9,656 nt of DNA from Bacteroidia bacterium (GTDB taxonomy: Bacteria; Bacteroidota; Bacteroidia; NS11-12g; UBA955): assembly GCA_014376345.1 (NCBI GenBank), contig JACMRS010000140.1, positions 1 to 9,656 of the forward strand, given 5' to 3'. Below are positions 1 to 5,955 of the stretch, piece after piece (within the stretch, counting starts at the first letter, position 1; every line of letters starts with the position of its first letter). A model generated the notes under the pieces. That model had not been told where the DNA came from, ran no database searches, and saw nothing but the letters and a program-made list of their open reading frames with translations. A program made the translations under genes and the position numbers.

Positions 1-699
1 ATATTCAGAATGATTTCCTGATTTACCTCCTGTCTGCATCCAGTTATTTGATGGCTTGGTTAAAGTGGCACGACTAATAATATCAGAAACTATTACATCC
101 CATTCTTTTTTCAATATTGAAAGATCAGGACCAATGCCAAGTGCTAAAGCATCTTTATCAACCGTTCCCATTTCAAACATTTCACCTGTAAATGACCAAA
201 GTTCGTTTATAGCAGCCTGCATTTTAGCATGACTTACATCTGTGCCATCACCAAGCCTTATTAACCACTCGCTACTCCACTTTTTATGATAAGTTATCTC
301 TTTAATTGATTTGTTTGCAACGGCAGCAATAGTTAAATCTTTTGAGTTTTTAAGCTCATTAAAAAGTAAAAAATTAAATTGATCAAAGAAAAACTGGCGT
401 ACAACAGTATAAGCAAAATCAGTGTTTGGATATTCAACGAGTAAAACATTTAAATAGTCGTTTTCAACTCTTTTCATTGCCAGATCATCATCTGACCTTC
501 CTTTGTTTTCTAATGATGCAGCGTATTCGAAAAGACTGGCAGACTGACCTAACAGGTCTAATGCAATATTGGTAAGTGCTATATCCTGTTCAAGAACCGG
601 ACCATGGCCACACCATTCGCTAAGTCTCTGACTTATGATAAGTGAATTATCTGCAAGTTGCAGAGTGTATTTAAAAGCGGTTTCCTTTTCGTTAAGCAT
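1..699 (-). CDS. paaC: Phenylacetyl-CoA epoxidase structural subunit PaaC (3' end cut by window edge)
   Basis: PaaC is the non-catalytic ferritin-like partner of PaaA in the phenylacetyl-CoA 1,2-epoxidase complex, a cytoplasmic multicomponent monooxygenase. The 233 codons present read without interruption from ATG at 699. Family hallmarks are visible: ALTNIALDLLGQ at residues 41-52, a YHKKWSSEW segment near 137-145, and RLGDGT..SH at 148-156. The last residues in the window (GGKSGNHSEY) match the conserved region close to the C-terminus, so against the roughly 250-residue family only some 15-25 residues should be missing. The start codon overlaps the paaB stop by one base (TAATG), which suggests translational coupling and fixes the start. 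It is the last visible gene of the paaEABC cluster; paaD would be expected next. Identification is by remembered family motifs and by context. Confidence 0.95.
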   Translation of the reverse strand, partial: MLNEKETAFKYTLQLADNSLIISQRLSEWCGHGPVLEQDIALTNIALDLLGQSASLFEYAASLENKGRSDDDLAMKRVENDYLNVLLVEYPNTDFAYTVVRQFFFDQFNFLLFNELKNSKDLTIAAVANKSIKEITYHKKWSSEWLIRLGDGTDVSHAKMQAAINELWSFTGEMFEMGTVDKDALALGIGPDLSILKKEWDVIVSDIISRATLTKPSNNWMQTGGKSGNHSEY

Positions 700-986
700 T
701 ACATGTGTTTTATGGCATCGGGTAACTGGTAAAACGTTGGATGCCTGTATATTTTATTGGCCGCCGGTTCAAATAATGAATCACCCTGAGCAGGATCGGA
801 TGCAACTATATGCTTTGATTCCACAACCCAGATACTAACGCCCTCCTGCCTGCGGGTATAAACATCGCGAGCATTTTCTATTGCCATATCCTGATCTGCA
901 GCATGCAAACTACCAACATGCTTGTGGTTTAATCCTTGTCTCGACCGGATAAAAACTTCCCATAAAGGCCACTCTGTATTATTCAT
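699..986 (-). CDS. paaB: Phenylacetyl-CoA epoxidase subunit PaaB
   Basis: PaaB is a small subunit of the phenylacetyl-CoA epoxidase. In the known complex it bridges PaaA-PaaC heterodimers and is needed for electron transfer from PaaE. The protein has 95 residues, the same length as I recall for the E. coli protein, and resembles it end to end: WPLWEVFIRSRQGLNHKHVGSLHAAD near the N-terminus (residues 6-31), then ENARDVYTRR (37-46), SIWVVES (51-57), and a C-terminal YRHPTFY...HM (80-95). The ATG at 986 lies 16 bases after the paaA stop, and no clear Shine-Dalgarno is present, as is common in Bacteroidota. The TAA stop overlaps the paaC ATG by one base. The gene sits in the middle of the operon and is almost certainly co-transcribed with paaA and paaC. 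Confidence 0.97.
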   Translation of the reverse strand: MNNTEWPLWEVFIRSRQGLNHKHVGSLHAADQDMAIENARDVYTRRQEGVSIWVVESKHIVASDPAQGDSLFEPAANKIYRHPTFYQLPDAIKHM

Positions 987-1002
987 ATATTTAAAAGGCT
1001 AA

Positions 1003-1953
1003 TTAAGCTACTGCTTTTTCTTTAATTGCTACTGCTTTTTTCTCTGCATAAGCTAATGCTGCTTCCCTCACCCAGGCTCCTTTATCCCAGGCATCAACTC
1101 TTGCTTTTAATCTTTGTTTATTGCATGGACCGTTTCCTGCTACAACCTGATTAAATTCTGTCCAGTCAATTTCGCTAAAATCATAACCTTTTTTGGTTTC
1201 ATTCCACTTCAAATTGTCATCGGGTATTTTTATACCTAATATTTCAGCCTGTTCCACTGTCGCATCAACAAATTTTTGTCTGAGATCATCATTGCTGAAT
1301 CTTTTAATGCGCCATTTCATCGACTGAGCTGAATTAGGAGAGTTTTCGTCATTAGGACCAAACATCATTAAAGAAGGCCACCACCAGCGGTTTAATGCAT
1401 CCTGAGCCATCTGTTTCTGTTCAGCTGTGCCAGCGCACAACTTCATCATTATATCATATCCCTGACGTTGGTGAAAACTTTCTTCTTTACAAATGCGCAC
1501 CATTGCTCTTGCATAAGGTCCGTAACTTGCGCGGCAAAGCGCCACCTGGTTCATTATAGCTGCTCCATCTACAAGCCAGCCAACAGCACCCATATCTGCC
1601 CAGGAGGTAGCCGGATAATTGAAAATACTTGAATATTTGGCTTTACCCGAATGAAGATCAGAAACCATCTGATCTCGACTTATACCAAGCGTTTCAGCTG
1701 CACTGTAAAGATAAAGACCATGTCCTGCTTCATCCTGAACTTTTGCAAGAAGTATTGCTTTTCTTTTAAGACTAGGTGCACGGGTAATCCAGTTTCCTTC
1801 AGGAAGCATTCCCACTATTTCCGAGTGAGCATGCTGTGAAATCTGACGGATAAGTGTTTTCCTGTAACTCTCAGGCATCCAGTCTTTAGGTTCTATTTTG
1901 ATCTCAGAATCAATTTTGTTCTGAAAATCAGTTTCAAAATCCAGCTCTTTCAT
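1003..1953 (-). CDS. paaA: Phenylacetyl-CoA 1,2-epoxidase catalytic subunit PaaA
   Basis: PaaA is the di-iron oxygenase subunit that inserts one oxygen atom of O2 into the ring of phenylacetyl-CoA to give the 1,2-epoxide, the first committed ring step of aerobic phenylacetate degradation. The 316-residue protein is close to the usual length of about 310. Likely metal ligands of the ferritin-like four-helix bundle are visible: E45 (HSEIVG), E75 and H78 (DEAGH), then E158 and H161 (EESFH). D129 in WLVDGAAIMNQ is the probable acidic residue of the third helix. WWWPSLMMFGP (189-200) is also characteristic. The C-terminus ends in a Lys/Ala tail containing KAVA twice, encoded by a short DNA repeat. 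The ATG at 1953 is preceded by a 51-base gap from paaE that contains a candidate promoter. PaaC (partner), PaaB and PaaE (reductase) flank it. Confidence 0.97.
   Translation of the reverse strand: MKELDFETDFQNKIDSEIKIEPKDWMPESYRKTLIRQISQHAHSEIVGMLPEGNWITRAPSLKRKAILLAKVQDEAGHGLYLYSAAETLGISRDQMVSDLHSGKAKYSSIFNYPATSWADMGAVGWLVDGAAIMNQVALCRASYGPYARAMVRICKEESFHQRQGYDIMMKLCAGTAEQKQMAQDALNRWWWPSLMMFGPNDENSPNSAQSMKWRIKRFSNDDLRQKFVDATVEQAEILGIKIPDDNLKWNETKKGYDFSEIDWTEFNQVVAGNGPCNKQRLKARVDAWDKGAWVREAALAYAEKKAVAIKEKAVA
1007..1040. repeat. 13-base direct repeat at the 3' end of paaA
   Basis: The 13-mer gctactgcttttt occurs at 1007-1019 and again at 1028-1040, a period of 21 bases or seven codons. It lies inside paaA and encodes the repeated Lys-Ala-Val-Ala of the C-terminal tail. 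The spacing keeps the reading frame, so a small in-frame duplication extending the tail is a reasonable inference. No regulatory role is suggested. Confidence 0.6.
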
Positions 1954-1960
1954 TGTTATT

Positions 1961-1990
1961 CAAATATAATATTAATTAACCGAATTTCAA
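1961..1990 (-). promoter_or_regulatory. Candidate Bacteroidota-type promoter directly ahead of paaA
   Basis: On the minus strand a TTG (1990-1988) is followed 19 bases later by TATATTTG (1968-1961), an exact match to TAnnTTTG. The spacing is within the roughly 17-23 bases known for -33/-7 promoters read by the Bacteroidota primary sigma factor. The ATG of paaA begins only seven bases after the -7 element, so a transcript started at the usual distance would be almost leaderless. The match sits in the 51-base paaE-paaA gap. Chance occurrence in AT-rich DNA is possible. Confidence 0.4.
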
Positions 1991-2004
1991 ATTTACCTTA
2001 AGGA

Positions 2005-3093
2005 TTATTTGATATCGAAATCTATAAAAACTTCTTCAGAGGTAGGATGTGCCTGACAGGTAAGTACATAACCTTTTTCAATTTCGTCATCTTCGAGAGC
2101 GAAATTCATTTCCATTTCTACAGTTCCTTTAGTCACTTTTGCCCTACAGGTGCAACATACCCCACCTTTGCATGCATACGGCAGATCTGCGCCTTTTGCA
2201 ATAGCCGCATCAAGAATTGTATCACCACCGTATAGAAGATCCAAGGTATAAGTTATACCGTCAATTTTTACTGAAACATTCGACGTTTTATCGGCTGTTT
2301 TACCTGTTGTTTTAGGTGCTTCCTGAGCCTTAATAGCAGTTTGAGTAGGAGTCGTGAAAAGTTCAAAATGAATGAGCTTTTTGTCTACTCCATTCTCAAC
2401 AAGTATGTCTTTTACGCTAAGAATCATACTTTCAGGACCGCAAAGAAAGTATTCATGAAAAAAAGTAGGGTCTAACACTTTAGCATCAATACATTCTTTG
2501 CATTTTCTGCTGTCAATTCTACCATTCAGCAATGGAATATCCACTGTTTCACGGCTAAGAATATTGTAAACACTTAAGCGGCCCATAAATTTGTTTTTCA
2601 GAGCTTCTATTTCTTCATGAAAGATAATTGAAGCCGAGTTTTTGTTGCCGTAAAATAAAGTAAATGTGCTGCCTGGCTCAGTATAAAGCACAGATTTCAT
2701 GATAGACATGATTGGCGTTATTCCACTTCCCGATGCAAAACTGCAATAGTTTTTAGATTGTGTAGCATCAAGTTGTGTGTAAAACAAACCAGTAGGTGTC
2801 ATAACATCAAGACTGTCACCTGCTTTAAAATTTTTGTTGGCGTAAGTTGAAAAAAGGCCGTTCTCCATCTCTTTAATAGCCACACGAAGTTCGTTTTCGG
2901 AAGGCGATGTGCAAATAGAGTAAGACCTGCGCAACTCCTGGCCTTGCATATTAACTTTAAAGGTCAGATACTGGCCTTGAATAAATGTATAATCTAATTT
3001 TAATTCTGCAGGAACATCTAATGAAACAGAGATACAATCAGCCGTTTCTCTTCGTATATCTTTTATTTTAAGCGTATGAAATTTGGGTGTCAT
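2005..3093 (-). CDS. paaE: Phenylacetyl-CoA epoxidase reductase PaaE
   Basis: PaaE is the electron-transfer subunit, moving electrons from NADPH through FAD and a 2Fe-2S cluster to the PaaA di-iron centre. The 362-residue protein has the expected three parts. An N-terminal FAD-binding barrel carries RSYS (56-59). A nucleotide-binding domain has SGSGITP (121-127) and CGPESM (218-223). A C-terminal plant-type ferredoxin domain has cluster ligands C308, C313, C316 and C346 (YACKGGVCCTC, then LTCQAHP). A Lys/Thr/Ala-rich linker at about 250-272 joins the reductase and ferredoxin domains. I chose the ATG at 3093: the protein then begins MTPKFHTLKI, like known PaaE proteins. The frame stays open to a TTG at 3123, but that codon is part of the putative -7 promoter element. 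paaE heads the cluster here, whereas it is last in E. coli paaABCDE. Confidence 0.95.
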   Translation of the reverse strand: MTPKFHTLKIKDIRRETADCISVSLDVPAELKLDYTFIQGQYLTFKVNMQGQELRRSYSICTSPSENELRVAIKEMENGLFSTYANKNFKAGDSLDVMTPTGLFYTQLDATQSKNYCSFASGSGITPIMSIMKSVLYTEPGSTFTLFYGNKNSASIIFHEEIEALKNKFMGRLSVYNILSRETVDIPLLNGRIDSRKCKECIDAKVLDPTFFHEYFLCGPESMILSVKDILVENGVDKKLIHFELFTTPTQTAIKAQEAPKTTGKTADKTSNVSVKIDGITYTLDLLYGGDTILDAAIAKGADLPYACKGGVCCTCRAKVTKGTVEMEMNFALEDDEIEKGYVLTCQAHPTSEEVFIDFDIK

Positions 3094-3120
3094 TGAAACT
3101 ATAATCTCTTTATTTTTTTG

Positions 3121-3128
3121 CAAAGATA
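3121..3128 (-). promoter_or_regulatory. Candidate -7 promoter element of the paaEABC operon
   Basis: Minus-strand TATCTTTG is an exact match to the Bacteroidota -7 consensus TAnnTTTG and lies 27 bases ahead of the paaE ATG. That predicts a leader of roughly 20 bases, rich in A. A clear TTG at -33 is lacking: a TTA at 3149-3147 has the right spacing (18 bases), while the TTG triplets at 3142-3140 and 3161-3159 are too close and too far. The element falls in the 76-base gap between the M1 peptidase stop and paaE. Confidence 0.5.
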
Positions 3129-3129
3129 A

Positions 3130-3163
3130 TCAATATTGACAAGCAGTAATAATTTTGACAAGC
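3130..3163. promoter_or_regulatory. Direct repeat and palindrome upstream of paaE, possible operator
   Basis: The 9-mer ttgacaagc occurs at 3136-3144 and 3155-3163 (period 19 bases). A perfect 10-base palindrome, TCAATATTGA, occupies 3130-3139, overlaps the first repeat copy, and ends one base from the candidate -7 element. Placed over and just upstream of the promoter, these could bind a regulator of phenylacetate degradation. No regulator gene is in the window. This is inferred from position and symmetry only. Confidence 0.3.
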
Positions 3164-3169
3164 TTACGT

Positions 3170-5797
3170 TTAATTCAAATCAGGTTGGATGCTTTCAGAT
3201 GCCTGCTTTGCTAGCCTTTCCATGTCATTTAAAGAAATGATTTTAGTTTCAATTACTTTATATTCATCCGACTTCTTTTTAAGTCCAACCTGACTTGCTC
3301 TCAAATCTTGTGCTTTTTGAGAATAATCTTCAGCAATAGTTTCAAGACTGTGTTTAGCATAAAACTGAACTATAGGATCTTTAGATCCGGCAGCTACTTC
3401 CGACAGCATTTTTATTCCTTCTTTTACAAGATTATCATCAGATTTTTGAAGATAAACCGGAACAATACTCAAATATTCATATTTTGTATTGCCATCGCTC
3501 TTTAATATTTTTTCTCTGAAAAAAGCAAGTTCATTTCGGGTACTTACAACAGCAATTGTATAAGCAATTGGTCCGGTCATCGCTTCGGTTTTAGAATAAC
3601 GGTTTTTATCTGCATAACTATAAGCCAACTCAGGATCTACGTATGAAAGTGCATATAAAGCTGTTCCACTAACAGAATAAGCCGAATCGTAAAGCATAGA
3701 TTTAATAGCATCTATTGATTCTGTAGTACGCAAACGTAATAACAAAGGTATCATTGAAGCTCTGACTGCTGATTTAGGATCTCTTAAACCTATATTAATT
3801 ACTTTATTAACTGGAACTTTTTCGTCGTTATAAAGTTCTGCATCAACAATCATTTCTGCTCCTTCTTTTCTCACAAACCAGCTACTATCGTTAAGCGCTT
3901 CTATGCTGATGTTTAAAATAAGATCAGGATAACCGCTGTTTCTGATGAATTGCATAGCTGTTAGTTTATCTTTTACGAGTTTAGATTGCGTAAACTGCAA
4001 TTGCCAGTCTGCCAAAGGCTTACTTTCGTAAATTTTTCCAAGAAGTTGCTTTTCTGCATCAAAACTTACCCAGTCTGGCTTTCCGGTTACTTTAATCACA
4101 AAAATCTGAGTGTCTTTATCAACCCAGATTCTTTGTCTTTTAACACCGGTTTTATAATGAAAATCAACATCTATAGGAAGTGAAAATAATTTTAATCCTT
4201 GTTGGTTAACAGAAATTGTATATAAATTTTCTGCAGCATTAAATGTGTGTTCAACATAAAGTTCAGGATGACCCTCACCTAAAAACCATTGATTAAAAAA
4301 CCAGTTCAGATCTTCGCCTGTAACTTCTTCAAATGCAAGTCTGAGGTCATGAATTTCTGCAGATTTATATTTATTACGGGTAAGATAAAGGTTAAGTGAT
4401 TTGAAAAACGCCTCATCTCCGGTATATTTTCTTAACATGTGAAGCACATGTCCCCCCTTTTGGTAACTGTAACCATCAAACATATCACCGGGATTTTCAT
4501 AATGAAAACGTATAAGATCAACCGACTTTTCGGCCTCTTCACTAAAATATCTTTCAAGGTATTTTTGAAGGGCTATATCTGCTTCTGAACGGCCATATTT
4601 ATTTTCTGTCCAGAGATATTCACCATAAGTAGCAAAAGATTCATTCAAAGGCAGGTTTGCCCAGCTTTCTGCAGTTACAAGGTCGCCAAACCAATGGTGA
4701 AAAAGCTCATGGGCAATAATTGATTCGTAAGTTTCATCAAGGTGTTCCCTTGCGTCGTGCTGAAGTTTGTCAAAATGCACCACACAGCTTGTGTTTTCCA
4801 TGGCTCCGCTAACAAAATCCCTCACTACAACCTGATGAAATTTCTCCCAGGGATAATCAACACCCATTTTTTTGCTGAAAAACTCCATCATTTCAGGTGT
4901 GTTGCCAAAAACAAGCCTTGCATAAGGCTCATATTCTTTTTCTACATAATAATTTACTTCTTTATTGCGCCATTTGTCTTTAACCTCTGCAAATTCGCCT
5001 GCTGCAACCATAAATAAATACGGGGCATGGGGAAGATCCTGCTTCCAGTAATCTGTTCTTGTACCATCTTTATTTTCAGTTTTATACTGAAGTTCACCGT
5101 TAGATAAAGTGATGAATTTTGAAGGAACTGTAATAGAAATTTCTTCAGTGGTTTTTTGGTTGGTAGCGTCTATTGTAGGAAACCAGCAACGGGCACTTTC
5201 TGTTTCTCCCTGTGTCCATATTTGCGTTGGTTTACCGGGTATTGTGTCCAAGGGATCGATAAAATAAAGTCCTTTATCTTCACGAATAGCATCATTACCA
5301 CCTTTTTCCAGTTCATTAGGCTTGGCTGTATAAACTATTTTGATTCCAAAGTTTTCGCTTCTGGAATATGTTTTCGGTAATTTTATTCTGATTTTATAAT
5401 TGTCATAAGTAAATGACAGGTTTTTTGTTATTACTGAGTCAGTAGGAAAATTTCTGTCAAGAGATTTTTTATATTTAACAGAAACAAGATCCACACTTTT
5501 GATATCCATTCCTCTGGCATCAAGTGTCAGGCTGTCTGAACTGTAAAAATGGGGTTTGGCAACTATCCAGGCAATGCCATTGAGGTGTTGTTTTTTAAAA
5601 TCGAAACTAATATCAAGTTTGGTATGAACTAAATCTGTATAAATAGTTTTAGAAGGACGGTAAGGAATAACAGGTACATCTTCATAATAATTGTCATAAT
5701 TATTATATTCGGAATAGTCTGATTCAACAGGCATTTTTTTGCTTTTACATGCATTAAAACATAAAATCACTGTGCTTAAAATTAATATCGATCTCAT
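3170..5797 (-). CDS. M1-family zinc aminopeptidase, predicted lipoprotein, with HEAT-like C-terminal region
   Basis: This is an 875-residue M1 (gluzincin) metallopeptidase, expected to remove N-terminal residues from peptides outside the cytoplasm. A short hydrophobic signal (residues 3-14) ends in FNAC, giving C17 as the probable lipidated cysteine. A linker rich in Tyr, Asp and Asn follows (27-41). The N-terminal beta domain spans roughly 50-265. The catalytic domain has the substrate-binding GAMEN motif (331-335), zinc ligands H363 and H367 in HELFHHW with E364 as general base, and E386 (NESF) as third ligand at the standard spacing. Y445 in YQKG is the likely transition-state tyrosine. 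Residues about 600-825 look like helical HEAT-type repeats, ending in a charged coiled tail. All catalytic residues are present. The ATG at 5797 directly precedes the signal peptide. The natural substrate cannot be told, and I see no functional link to the paa genes downstream on the same strand. Confidence 0.93.
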   Translation of the reverse strand: MRSILILSTVILCFNACKSKKMPVESDYSEYNNYDNYYEDVPVIPYRPSKTIYTDLVHTKLDISFDFKKQHLNGIAWIVAKPHFYSSDSLTLDARGMDIKSVDLVSVKYKKSLDRNFPTDSVITKNLSFTYDNYKIRIKLPKTYSRSENFGIKIVYTAKPNELEKGGNDAIREDKGLYFIDPLDTIPGKPTQIWTQGETESARCWFPTIDATNQKTTEEISITVPSKFITLSNGELQYKTENKDGTRTDYWKQDLPHAPYLFMVAAGEFAEVKDKWRNKEVNYYVEKEYEPYARLVFGNTPEMMEFFSKKMGVDYPWEKFHQVVVRDFVSGAMENTSCVVHFDKLQHDAREHLDETYESIIAHELFHHWFGDLVTAESWANLPLNESFATYGEYLWTENKYGRSEADIALQKYLERYFSEEAEKSVDLIRFHYENPGDMFDGYSYQKGGHVLHMLRKYTGDEAFFKSLNLYLTRNKYKSAEIHDLRLAFEEVTGEDLNWFFNQWFLGEGHPELYVEHTFNAAENLYTISVNQQGLKLFSLPIDVDFHYKTGVKRQRIWVDKDTQIFVIKVTGKPDWVSFDAEKQLLGKIYESKPLADWQLQFTQSKLVKDKLTAMQFIRNSGYPDLILNISIEALNDSSWFVRKEGAEMIVDAELYNDEKVPVNKVINIGLRDPKSAVRASMIPLLLRLRTTESIDAIKSMLYDSAYSVSGTALYALSYVDPELAYSYADKNRYSKTEAMTGPIAYTIAVVSTRNELAFFREKILKSDGNTKYEYLSIVPVYLQKSDDNLVKEGIKMLSEVAAGSKDPIVQFYAKHSLETIAEDYSQKAQDLRASQVGLKKKSDEYKVIETKIISLNDMERLAKQASESIQPDLN

Positions 5798-5820
5798 TTA
5801 CTCTTTTTATTTTGAACTTG

Positions 5821-5828
5821 CAAAGAAA
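5821..5828 (-). promoter_or_regulatory. Near-consensus -7 element for the M1 peptidase gene
   Basis: Minus-strand TTTCTTTG differs from TAnnTTTG only at the second base and lies 23 bases ahead of the ATG at 5797. A TTG at 5855-5853 is 24 bases upstream, slightly beyond the usual spacing. It is a weak call supported mainly by position in the divergent intergenic region. Confidence 0.3.
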
Positions 5829-5855
5829 GAGAAATTTTCAAATAGCACACTTCAA

Positions 5856-5863
5856 TATCTTTG
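5856..5863 (+). promoter_or_regulatory. Candidate -7 element for polA (distal)
   Basis: TATCTTTG exactly matches the Bacteroidota -7 consensus TAnnTTTG on the plus strand. It would give a polA leader of roughly 85-90 bases. No TTG lies at the right distance upstream; the best -33 match is a TTT at 5835-5837. A second, weaker -7-like sequence, TAATTTCG at 5944-5951, sits five bases ahead of the ATG and could instead drive a nearly leaderless transcript. Confidence 0.35.
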
Positions 5864-5871
5864 AGACATAC

Positions 5872-5897
5872 AAAATTTAAGACAAGGAAAATTTAAG
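5872..5897. repeat. 10-base direct repeat in the polA upstream region
   Basis: aaaatttaag occurs at 5872-5881 and 5888-5897, a period of 16 bases. It lies in the divergent M1 peptidase-polA intergenic region, downstream of the distal -7 element and so inside the predicted polA leader. AT-rich composition makes a chance repeat plausible. The rest of this 158-base gap holds nothing else I can name. Confidence 0.4.
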
Positions 5898-5955
5898 TTA
5901 TACACCCGATAGCGATTTTATATAATAATTCAGCGCATAATTGTAATTTCGCATA

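Noticed and set aside
635..838. Plus-strand 67-codon open frame across the paaB-paaC junction
   Set aside because: It is antisense to two well-identified genes and has no recognisable features. The same applies to short frames at 1651-1839, 2047-2235, 3308-3505, 3986-4183, 4742-5017, 5156-5380, 6953-7165, 7022-7213 and 7732-7935.
1..5797. Functional link between the M1 peptidase and the phenylacetate genes because they share strand and adjacency
   Set aside because: A separate promoter-like element lies between them, and no known pathway joins an extracytoplasmic aminopeptidase to phenylacetyl-CoA epoxidation.
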